DNA of 64,000 nucleotides, from contig NC_080419.1 in NCBI RefSeq assembly GCF_029873635.1, forward strand, positions 62,675,540 to 62,739,539, in the 5' to 3' direction. The stretch is from Malania oleifera (taxonomy: Eukaryota > Streptophyta > Magnoliopsida > Santalales > Ximeniaceae). Shown one piece after another: positions 47,528-57,090 of this stretch. The position numbers were made by a program, and so were the translations under genes. The first letter of the stretch is position 1. Every line of letters starts with the position of its first letter. Under the pieces are notes generated by a model. That model was not told where the DNA came from, did not search any database, and worked only from the letters and a program-made list of their open reading frames with translations.

Positions 47528-49098
47528 TGTAACATCCTCAAAATTCTTACCATTATATATCATTATATATATATATATATATATATCTACATCCATATCT
47601 ACGCAGCGGAAACACAAATCATATAACCATTTGTATACATACTATACAATACCAGAATCTAGTATATACAAGCCATAACCATACAAAATAAACCCCTCCA
47701 GCATCATCTACCTCAAAAATAAAAAACTCTATCATAACTCACCCTACAACTGGGCTAATCAAGTAAACTCCCTATTCGCGAGCCTAATATGCTTGCCTAG
47801 CTGTCTCACCTGAAAAATGGTAAAGTAATGGGGTAAGTTGACGCTCAGTAAGTGGAAATATGCTATTGTTAGTGCGTGGTGACCGAGTCATAAAATTATA
47901 ATAATAGTATTTTAAAACTACATAATTTGGCAATTCTGTACAACACATATATAATAACTTAAAACATTTGTATCATTTGAACTTCCTATCATATATATAT
48001 ATACCTTTGCTGTTTTCATTATGTTTCCAAAATAACCATAACGCTATAATTCTGTACTGTGAAATCTGAGTAACTGTAGCATCTCGATACTATAACTGTA
48101 TAATCTATCTTTATAAAGTGTGTTATGGTATTCAGGAAAACATAGCATTCTGTTAAAAGTATGAAATACTAAACTGAATAAAATCTATATAAATCTCTCT
48201 GTTAATCATCTATGAATAACTGTATATACATACTATATAACATGATATGCTGAAGTACTGTATAAATTTTACATTAGGTAAATATTTACTCAGGCCACAC
48301 AATATTAAAATATTCGTTCTGTAGAAACTGCATAATAACTAGTATATATATGTATATATGAAAACTCTGTTAATATTCTTAAAACCCTAGCATAGCATAT
48401 TTCCCTTACCTATTTCCTACTAAAAATCCTCTACTATAATGGGTCCAACACCTGCAGGGTTCTCCACTCAACACCCTAAAAATCATAAATCCCAGAACAA
48501 AACATTACTATTTCTACGTCTATTACATTTCTCATAACTGCCAGAAAACCAAATTTTGAATAAAAGACCTTACCCTGGATTTTGGATGAATTCCAACTTT
48601 GTTCCACCTACGATCCACTCTGCCATACTTGAAGAGAACTCCACTAGGAACATCGTGGTAGCCTCAGATCGTTGATCTGGTGACTGACGGGGCCAGAATT
48701 GAAAAGAGAAGAGGGAGGAGCCGTAGGGGTAGAGAGAGAGAGAGAGATTGCGGAAAATTTCTACGATTAAAATCAATTTGGGTCTATTTATACTGCGGGA
48801 TTCGTCGACGAGCCACGTCACCTCATCGACGAGTCCTTCAATAATTTCGTCGATGAACTTCCTTCTTCGTCGATGAATTTTAGTCTGTTCCAAAATCCCT
48901 TCTTAGTGTCTTCTCATCGATGAGGCATAGCTTTGTTGACGAGGCCCTATGTAAAATTTTCGGGTTATTCCATCCAAAATGCAATGTCATCGATGAACGC
49001 GAAGCGTTTGTCGATGAAGTTTACTGCCTCCTTCCGTTTCTGTTTCCATTTTCCTCTCTCTTTAATATTTAAATACCATTATTTTTTGGGTCGTTATA
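47528..49098 (-). mobile_element. 5' LTR of gypsy D, with internal deletion
   Basis: 1571 bp. On the minus strand it starts TATAACGACCC (TG changed to TA) and ends GGATGTTACA. It aligns with the other LTR except for about 404 bp missing between CTTCCTATCAT and ATATATATACC near 47995. The TTCGTCGACGAA-type palindromes are at 48798-49015, and a (GA)n run lies at 48732-48746. Confidence 0.88.
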
Positions 49099-49620
49099 AC
49101 TAGAATCTTCTAAATCCATTGAAAAAGAAAAGGAATCACATATTGATAATCTAATGGAGAAGATAAATGATACGTCACAAAAATTAGTCAAGTTAAAAGT
49201 AAATGATCAAAGCAAGAAAGATTTAGAAATAATTGATCTTAAAAAGACAATTGAAGATAAAGAGAAGATTATTTACAACTTCACTAAAGGTAAAGAAAAT
49301 TTTGAGAAGATGATTGGACAACAAAGAATGAATGGCAATAAAGAAGGAGTCAGTTTTAATGGAATTATAAAAAAAAGAAAAAGAAAAAATTGTTCATGGG
49401 ATATTTTATAAAAGAGGCAAAACACTATGCTAGTACATCCTCAACTAACATACATGAACATACCATATGCTACTTGCGTAAAAACAAGGGACATATCATG
49501 TTTAATAGTCATCTTAAAAAGAAGTATGTCAAAGTTAAAAATGAATGGAAAGTAAACAATAGAACTAGATATGATTTAAAGAAAATTAAGAAAGTTTGGA
49601 TTCCAAAAGTAACATCGTGA
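49099..49620 (+). pseudogene. gag: Copia-2 gag, C-terminal part
   Basis: Coiled-coil sequence resumes after gypsy D (MEKINDTSQKLVKLKVND, then DLEIIDLKKTIEDKEKIIY). A frameshift near 49385 moves to a frame with MGYFIKEAKHY, a degenerate zinc-knuckle-like CYLRKNKGHIMFNSH and KKVWIPKVTS. This matches the same position in Copia-1 (13660-14045). Confidence 0.8.
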
Positions 49621-50243
49621 ATCCTTCATTGAAGGTATGCTTTAGGACAACACCATCAAAGGAAAAGTGGTACTTGGACAGTGGATGTTCAAGACATATG
49701 ACCAGAGATAGATCCAAGTTCACTACATTAGCACAAAAATATGGGGGATATGTAACCCTCAGCGACAATGCTAAAGGTAAAATTATTGGAATCAGTAAAA
49801 TAGGCAAAGAACCCTCACTCACTATTGATGATGTGTTGTTAGTAGATGGACTAAAACATAATATTTTAAGTATAAGTCAACTTAGTGACAAAGGTTTTGA
49901 CATAATCTTTAAGCAAGATATATGTTTAGTTCAAAATCCTAATAAACAAGAAATCATATTCACAGTTTGTAGGGTTAATAATGTATATTGCGTAAACCTT
50001 GACAACCAAGTTGATCAAAGTGTAACATGCTTGGCTATCATAAATGAAGCCAGTTGGCTTTGGCATAGAAGACTAGGTCATGCAAGCATGGACTTACTAT
50101 CAAAATTATCTAAAAAGAATTTGGTCAAGGGATTACCTAATTTAAAATTTATGAAGGATAAAATTTGTGATGCGTGTCAACTACGAAAAAAATTAAAACA
50201 AGCTTTAAAAAGAGGAAACATATCTCTTCTAGTAGACCCTTAG
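49596..50243 (+). pseudogene. pol: Copia-2 protease and GAG-pre-integrase
   Basis: This is an open 215-codon stretch with the protease signature WYLDSGCSRHMT (about 49668-49703), LLVDGLKHNILSISQLSDKG, and WLWHRRLGHASMDLLSKL, where the zinc-binding His is kept. It ends in CDACQLRKK before a frameshift near 50195. As a segment it is the best-preserved part of Copia-2, but it cannot be made as part of a full polyprotein. Confidence 0.88.
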
Positions 50244-51237
50244 AACTCATTCATCTAGACTTATTTGGTCCTACTAGAGCCCAAAGCTTAGGAGGTAAGC
50301 AATATGCCTTTGTAATAGTAGATGACTATTCTAGGTTCACTTGGGTATTATTTTTAGCCTGCAAAGATGAAGCTTGTAACTTACTAATAAATTTATGTAA
50401 GAAACTCTCAAATGAAAAAAGATATAATGTGTCAAACATAAGGAGTGATCAAGGTAGAGAATTCAACAATAAGGATGTTGAAAAATTTGTAATGAACATG
50501 ATATTAATTATAATTTTTCAGCACCTAAAAGTCCACAACAAAATGGAGTTGTAGAAAGAAAGAACCGAACACTACAATAAATGGCTAAAACTATGTTAAA
50601 CAAACATAATCTACCAAAATATTTTTAGGCTAAAGCGGTAAATACCGCATGCTATGTAATCAATAGAGTATCTATAAGAACAAAGTTAAATAAGACACCA
50701 TATGAACTTTGGAAAGGTGGAAGGCCAAATATTTCATACTTTCATGTGTTCAGATGTAAATGCTTCGTATTGAACGACAAAGATGAGTTAGGAAAATTCG
50801 ATGCAAAAGCTGATGAAGGAATATTTGTAGGGTATTCATTGAAAAGTAAAGCTTTCAGGATATACAATAAAAGGACTCTTACTATTGTTGAATCAATACA
50901 TGTAAATTTCGATGAAGAAAATCCTTTCAACAAAACATCAAAAGCAGAAGAAGGACAACCTACTCAAAAATCAGAAGACTTAGATATAGTTGAAGCAAAA
51001 GAAGAAGAAAAAGAATTAACTCTAGAAAATGACACTAAAAGAACTAGTGAATTACCAAAAGAATGGAGATACATTAGAAATCACCTAAAAGATCAAATAA
51101 TTGGAGAACCATCAAGAGGTATAACCACTAGGTCATCCTTGAAAAATCTATGTAATCGCTATTCATTTTTATCTCAAAAGGAACCTAAAAATATTGAAGA
51201 AGTTTTAAAAGATGACTCTTGGATAATTGTTATGTAA
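50174..51237 (+). pseudogene. pol: Copia-2 integrase (broken)
   Basis: The core at 50174-50554 contains LIHLDLFGPTRAQSLGG (first Asp), VDDYSRFTWVLF and IRSDQGREF (second Asp). A shift near 50490 leads to QQNGVVERKNRTLQ, containing the catalytic Glu, followed by a TAA (about 50578) and another stop (about 50626). The C-terminal part (50746-51237) has CKCFVLNDKDELGKFD and VGYSLKSKAFRIYN, then the hinge to RT (GEPSRGITTRSSLK). It stops at TAA 51235. Confidence 0.88.
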
Positions 51238-54200
51238 GAGGAATTAAATCAATTTGAGAGAAGTAAAGTATGACAATTAGTACCTAAACCTAAAAATCAT
51301 TCAATCATAGGAACTAAATGAGTATTTAGAAATAAAAAAGGATGAAAATGGCATAGTTGTTAGAAACAAAGCTAGACTAGTAGATAAGGAGTACAATCAA
51401 GAAAAAGGAATAGACTATAACAAAACTTTTGCCTCCGTAGGTAAAATGGAAGCAATTAGAATGCTCTTAGCTTACACATCTTGTTGACCTTATAGGTCAT
51501 GCCCTGGTTTTGATAATGACAAATACTCTTGTATCTAATGAATATCTAGTTCATATGCAGGTCTACATTGGCAGATACATTGACGGTACAAAGAGAAAGT
51601 GAAGCTGAAGACCCAATCTCTTTTTGTAATGCATTTCATATCTATTTGGTCTGTAATAGTAATTAGGATATTTGGTTTGTAATAAGCATACACAACACAT
51701 GTATGATTTATCTCGTAAGCTCAAAACCAAATACGAACTAAAAGTGACCATAGAGAGACCTTAAGGTGTACCTTTCGGTCGACCGACACCGGATTTTTTT
51801 GGTGTCTTGATTTTGGACATAAATGACCCTAGGACACTCACATTTGCACATATATCTGTTAGGCACTTGAATAAGGTTCATATGTTTCGAAATGGGACCG
51901 AAATGCACACTTGGTGCACTTTCGGTCGATCCAACCAGGCAGTTCATTTTGCCTTGGTCGACCGAACCAGACAGTTCATTCTGCCCTGGTTGACCGAACT
52001 AGGCTTGGGTCAACAGTTGACCAAGGCCTTGGTCGACTGAAATAGGTAGTACCAACATTTTGACCATCTAGTTGACCAAGCCAGTTTTGTACTCTAACTA
52101 CCTGGTCGACCGAGGGTCCTTGGGAAAAATCCCAACGGTCTAGTCGACTGAACCGGCTAGTTCAAATTGGCCTGGTCAACCAAACTTCATAAATTTGAGA
52201 GATCGCCTTCTCCTGGTCGACCGAGGCATTAGTTCAAAATCCCCCTAGTCGACCGAACCATATAAGACCTGGTCGACCGGACCTCTCGGGTTGCACCTAA
52301 TTTTTTACAGCAATTAAAATCTTTAAACAGGGTTAAAATGTTTTAAACGTCATTAAACTTTTCTAAAAAAACCCTAATAGGTCCCCAAAGGTCAAAAATT
52401 CTAGTATGTCTGTATATACTCTTTCATTTGAGAGAATTAAGGATTGATTAGCAAAAACAAAAAAAATCCAATTTCTCTCTCAAGCTAAAGACTCCCTACT
52501 GCTCATACTATTTCCAAATCCACTCAAACTTACTTTCTTACTTCTTTGTATCTTTTGTAAGTGTATTGAGTGCATTCTTTTAGAGGTTTGCTCTCGTATT
52601 TCGTGAGTGCTTGAATCGATTTTTACAAGAGCATAACCTAAGCATTCTCAGGAGGCTTTTCTAATAAGCCTACCCTTAGAAGGCTTGTGGTGAACTTCCG
52701 AGTATTGCATTCTCATTGCAATATCTTTGGAAGTTTGTATTTGTTTTTGGTTTGCAAAAACATTTTTACTATTTGTGAAAAGATATTTGTGTCTGTTACC
52801 TTAATCTTTGTGGCAATATTTATTAAAGTATATATCATTTGCTGAATACAAAGATTATCTATTTTGCAATCCAAGCATATACATATTCATGTGATTGAGA
52901 TATTCTTCTGATTGATATTCTTGAGGCTCACTGGATATTCTGTGTGAACACACTTGATTGAAACATTTTGAAATACACATATTGTTATTGATACTCTCAC
53001 ATACTCACTACACTGATAGCAAACATATTTGAGAGTTGAGATATCTAGACCACACAGAGCTTACATTTTAAATCATCTGTGGTGTTTGTGATTGTGCACA
53101 TTTGGGGTACAAATTTGCTTTACGTGAAATCACCCTTATATTGTACCGTTTGATTGTATATCTGAGAGATTCCAAGCATGGCCTGAGGGAGCGGTAATCC
53201 AGCTCGATAAGGATTGGTGTAAAGGTTGAGGTCAGCCCTGTGTTAATTTGACCTGGTTTGTATAGGTGTCGCTCCACCCGTTTAAGTTAGCAAGTTATTG
53301 TGATAATCCTTGTGCTGGTTAGCCAAGGCAGGGACGTAGGCAGTTGGCCGAACCTTGATAACATATCTGTGTGTCACCCTTCTCTTTACTGCTTTCTAGT
53401 GCTTGTGTAATTGATTAAACTGCTTTATCTAATTTCTGATATTACTTGCACTAGATTGACCATAGAATTGTGAACCTACTACTGTTAGGAGGAATACCTA
53501 GGGGATAGAATTTAAAAATACCAATTCACCCCCCTTCTTGGGATCACGGTAAAGCTAACACCTCCCACAAAGAATTTAAATTATACCAAATGGATGTTAA
53601 AAGTGTTTTCTTGAATGGATATATAAATGAAGAAGTTTACGTTAAACAATCTCTAGGTTTTGAAGACACAAAAAATCCCGATCATGTATTTAGATTAACT
53701 AAAGCTTTGTATGGTTTAAAACAAGCTCCTAGAGCATGGTATGAAAGGTTGAGTAAATTCTTACTAGACAATAGTTTTTCAAGAGGAAAGGTAGATAGTA
53801 CCTTATTTATAAAATCCAAAAACAAAGATATGCTTATAATTCAAATCTACGTCGATGATATAATATTTTGCTCTACAAATGAAGAATTATATAAAGAATT
53901 TGCAAAATGAGTTTGAAATGAGTATGATGGGAGAATTGAATTACTTCCTAGATTTACAAATAAAGCAAGCTAAGAATGGAACATTCATTAATTAATCAAA
54001 ATATATAAAATATATGCTCAAGAAATTCGATATGGAAGGATGTAAACCTATAGGAACCCCAATGAGTACCTCAACAAGTCTTGACAAAGATGAAAAGGGA
54101 AAACCAATAGATATAAAATACTATCGAGGTATGATAAGAAGTTTATTATACTTAATAGCTAGTAGACTAGATATATGTTTAGTGTGTAGACCAGATATAA

Positions 54201-54815
54201 TGTTTAGTGTATGCTTATATGCTCGATTTCAATCAGCTCTTAAAGAATCCCATCAAATGGCTATAAAAAGAATTATAAGATGCTTATTAGGAATCATTGA
54301 TCTAGGACTATGGTATCCAAAAGACACCGAATTTGAAATAACTAGTTATTCGGATTGCCGACTATGCCGAATGCAAGATTGATAGAAAAAGAACAAGTGG
54401 CACATGTCACTTCCTAGGACGTTCCTTAGTATCATGGTTTTCAAAGAAACAAAACTTAGTAGCCTTATCAACTGCTGAGGTCGAGTATATTGTAGCCAGG
54501 TGCTGCTGTGCATAAAGTCTATATATGAAACAACAATTAAAAGATTTTAATCTAAAATATAAAACAATACCAATCAAGTGTGATAATACCAGGGCAATAA
54601 ATATATCTAAAAATCCTATATTACACTCTAGAACAAAACATATTGATATCAAACATCACTTTTTAAGAGATCATGCTCAAAAAGAAGATATAACTCTTGA
54701 ATTTATCAATACAAATGATAAATGGGCTGATATCTTTACTAAACCTCTCCCAGAAGATAGATTCATATCCATTAGAAGAGAACTTGGTCTATTACATAGT
54801 ATAGATATTGTGTAA
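51238..54815 (+). pseudogene. pol: Copia-2 reverse transcriptase and RNase H, split by a solo LTR
   Basis: RT starts after the stop at 51235 (FERSKV, a TGA, IGTK then a second TGA for the conserved Trp) and reaches ASVGKMEAIRMLLAYTS at 51480. The B solo LTR occupies 51482-53560. RT resumes with HKEFKLYQMDVKSVFLNGY, keeping the first catalytic Asp missing in Copia-1, then ALYGLKQAPRAWYERL and IYVDDIIF (about 53845). RNase H spans 54014-54815 over shifts and stops: KRTSGTCHFLGR, ALSTAEVEY, CDNTRAINISKNP, FTKPLPEDRF. A 27-bp near-duplication at 54163-54212 doubles the RPDIMFSVC motif. Confidence 0.88.
51482..53560 (+). mobile_element. Group B solo LTR inside Copia-2 RT
   Basis: TGTTGACCTTATAGGTCATGCCC to ..TTGGGATCACGGTAAAGCTAACA, 2079 bp. 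Palindrome array 51775-52290, TATA-like TGTATATAC at 52411, hairpin block 53271-53362. The left flank CATCT is matched on the right only as C--CT, so the target duplication seems to have lost two bases. The host RT frame continues on both sides. Confidence 0.88.
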
Positions 54816-54837
54816 AGAATCAAAATTTAGAAAAGAT

Positions 54838-55070
54838 CAACAGTCAGCCGATTGACCAAAGGCCTAGCCGTCTAACTGAACGAATGTGCATTAAGAGGGT
54901 TACAGCTAGCCGAATGATCAAAGGCCCAGCCGACTGACTGGACCATTTCCTCTGAAACAACAAGCAATCAGCCAACTGACCATGGATTCAGCTGACTGAC
55001 TGACGGAAATCTCCAAAACTCGTTTATAAAACCTTAGTCCTTCGAGTGGTCAGTCAACTGACATAGGGTT
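54838..55070. repeat. Post-pol palindrome array in Copia-2
   Basis: Begins about 20 bp after the pol stop. Units include CAGTCAGCCGATTGACC, CAGCCGACTGACTGG, AATCAGCCAACTGACC, CAGCTGACTGACTGAC and GTCAGTCAACTGAC. It is the same motif and the same place as in Copia-1 (17046-17270) and is followed directly by the accessory ORF region. Confidence 0.85.
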
Positions 55071-55998
55071 TGTACTCCACTCATGCTCTCATTCTCTCCT
55101 ATTCCTTTGTCCTTCCTCCTCCAAATCTACTAAAACCTAATCATCCATCTTCCATTCCACACGTAATCCTTAGGGTTTCCACCTTCAGGTTTCAAAGAAA
55201 GTTCAAAAATTCCGCGAACCAAAAGTGTTGGAAGCAAGAAACCCTCCACTTCTTCTCAACCAATTGAGGATTCTTCTATTGAGCAATGGCTAGTAGCTCC
55301 GAATGGCAAGAGTTTTCATTGAAATCACCTAAGCACTACGGATCCAATACTAGGTAAAATTCTTGACTCTTCATTTTTCACATCCGATTTCCCTCACATC
55401 CTTTCATTGTCTGAGGCCCTAGGATGGAAAAATTTTATTTTGTATCAAGCCAAGAGACACTTTCCAAAACTTGTCAAAATTTTCTATGCAAATTTGGTTA
55501 AGGAAGAAACTGGGCTTACTACCAAGGTTATGGGAAAAACTATTTCTCTCACTCCCAATTCTCAAGCCAATTTTTAAAATCACCAAAGGAGATTTCGAAT
55601 GTCCTCCTTTTGGTACCGCATGGATCTTAGAACAAGGCTTTACTCCTAAAGAGTTCCTACCCTTGATATTGGACACCGAGCCTATTTTATTTGACAATCC
55701 TCCACTATACAAACATATGAACCTTCAAGCTCAAATTCTTCAGAAAATCACCACTTATAATATGCTTCCTCAAGCTGGTTCACACGCATATATCTCCTAC
55801 TTAGACTACTTCATACTTTGGTGCTTGCTCAAGGGCAAGAAACTTGACTTGCCTAATCTAATGCTAAAATGGATGATATCTCTCACGTGGAAGCAAGGCG
55901 AGTTACTCTTCCCTATGGAGGAATCCTAAATCAACTCTTTACTAAGATGCAAGTATCCTCTCCTTCTAATTTCTTTGTGAAACGAATCCATTACGACA
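55071..55998 (+). pseudogene. Copia-2 accessory ORF (plant transposon-associated domain, broken)
   Basis: The first part, from about 55205, reads VGSKKPSTSSQPIEDSSIE in one frame, followed by AKRHFPKLVKIFYANLV and TTKVMGKTISL (about 55450-55550). A frameshift then leads to the open stretch ending 55929 (GDFECPPFGTAWILEQGF, SYLDYFILWCLLKGKKLDL), and another shift leads to LPYGGILNQLFTKM. The FYANL, V.GK.I and LPYG..L motifs resemble the putative plant transposon protein domain (Transposase_32 family) often seen beside retroelements. Its role is unknown. It is in the position of the env-like ORF of some Sireviruses, but no transmembrane segment supports an envelope. Confidence 0.65.
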
Positions 55999-56972
55999 TT
56001 TTCAATTATTCAACTCTCAATCTCTCACAAAGCTCTTTCTTGCTCACACTTCATCTGGGAGAATTCATCTGAATTGCTGCTGATTCATAAGCCTACGGTT
56101 CTAATACTAAGTTTTCTCAATCACTAAAGAACCCTTGGTGATCTCTAATCTTGAGTTTCATACTTTCTATTTTTATATTTGATTGAAATATATTTAAGTG
56201 CTCTAACTTGTACAAATTTTCCCTGTTTTGAGAGTTATCTTGTACACAGATTCTTGTACCTTTCTTGTTGTACTTTGACGGTTCAAGGTTGATTTGGATC
56301 GTTGAACCAAGCGTGGGTTGATTGCTTAGAGAGATTTCTCTTCCTGAAAAAGAGGGATTTTTGTAAAAGGTTTGCTCCACTCGAAAAGGAGCATTCATAG
56401 TTGAATCCTTTGGTGGTATTGACCAAAGGCGAGGACATAGGTTGGGGATAAGTCGAACCTCGTAAAAACGTGGTGTTCTTCTTTTCCTATTCTTTTAAAT
56501 TTCAGTACTTCATATATTGTGTGTGTATATGCTAAGTGCAAGTTGCAGGGCTCAAACGTTGAATTAAAAAAGAAGACTCTTAATTTAACGAAAGTACGTT
56601 TCAATTAACCGTTTGCGGAAACCCACAAGGGAGTAAGTTGGTTAATTTATGGAAATCTTAATTAAGAGAATGCAATAAAATCAATTCAAAAACAAGGCTT
56701 GCAATTTACTTACAGGGCTACTTAAAAAGGCAAAAGTTGAAATTCCACAAAGGTCTTCAAATTGTGATTAGTTTGGTATTTGTGGTTGGTTACTCTTAAA
56801 TTGATTGGTTGTTTAAGTTTTTAGTTAACTTGTGGATTGTTTGATTTTTAATTGTGAATTGATTGGTTTACTTAAGATTTGTTGTGTGTATTAAATAAGT
56901 AAAATTTGTAAAAGGAACTTAAAAATTTTAATAACCCAATTCACCCCCCTTGGGATCACTATTCCATTTTCA
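55999..56972 (+). mobile_element. 3' LTR of Copia-2, U3 deleted
   Basis: This matches the 5' LTR from about 34208 (TTCAACTCTCAATCTCTCAC) to its end and includes the hairpin block (56374-56466). The polypurine tract, LTR start, palindromes and TATA box are missing; the accessory ORF region joins directly at about 55998. The C tract is reduced to 6 C and CTCTTGGGA to TTGGGA. Confidence 0.85.
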
Positions 56973-57090
56973 ATATCCCTGATTATTAAGGATTTTGTTT
57001 GATAAAATTTACGCACTCATCCAATCTAATGCAATTTCTTACTTTTAATTAGTAAATTTATTAATTTCATCTATAGTATATTCTTCAACT
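56973..57090 (-). mobile_element. Tail of the second element F repeat
   Basis: ATATCCCTGATTATTAAGG onward matches 32837-32955, the end of the first 455-bp repeat. It was separated from 33289 by the Copia-2 insertion. Confidence 0.85.

Larger units (their letters stand above)
40580..49098 (-). mobile_element. Gypsy D, Tekay/Del-type chromovirus, complete but decayed
   Basis: Two LTRs (40580-42554 and 47528-49098) flank gag and pol on the minus strand. The target duplication is ACTAG (40575-40579 and 49099-49103). The right LTR is the 5' LTR, followed by a primer site (TGGTATCAAAGC, reversed, 47513-47524). The polypurine tract (AAGGGGGAGAGA, reversed, 42556-42567) abuts the left LTR. A chromodomain ends the integrase. 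Stops and frameshifts occur in every domain. It lies inside gag of Copia-2, so it is younger than that element. Confidence 0.93.
33290..56972 (+). mobile_element. Copia-2, Sirevirus-like element with four nested insertions
   Basis: It runs from the 5' LTR at 33290 to the end of a truncated 3' LTR at 56972. The flanks ATATA (33285-33289) and ATATC (56973-56977) are a target duplication with one change; removing the element rejoins the second RNase H repeat of element F. Nested inside are solo LTR E (35580-37550), B solo LTRs (38416-40522 and 51482-53560) and gypsy D (40580-49098). Order: gag, protease, integrase, RT, RNase H, palindrome array, accessory ORF, LTR. The coding parts are broken by stops and shifts, but are better preserved than in Copia-1. 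Confidence 0.88.

Noticed and set aside
55471..55929. Envelope gene in Copia-2
   Set aside because: No signal peptide or convincing transmembrane segment; motifs fit a plant transposon-associated domain better.
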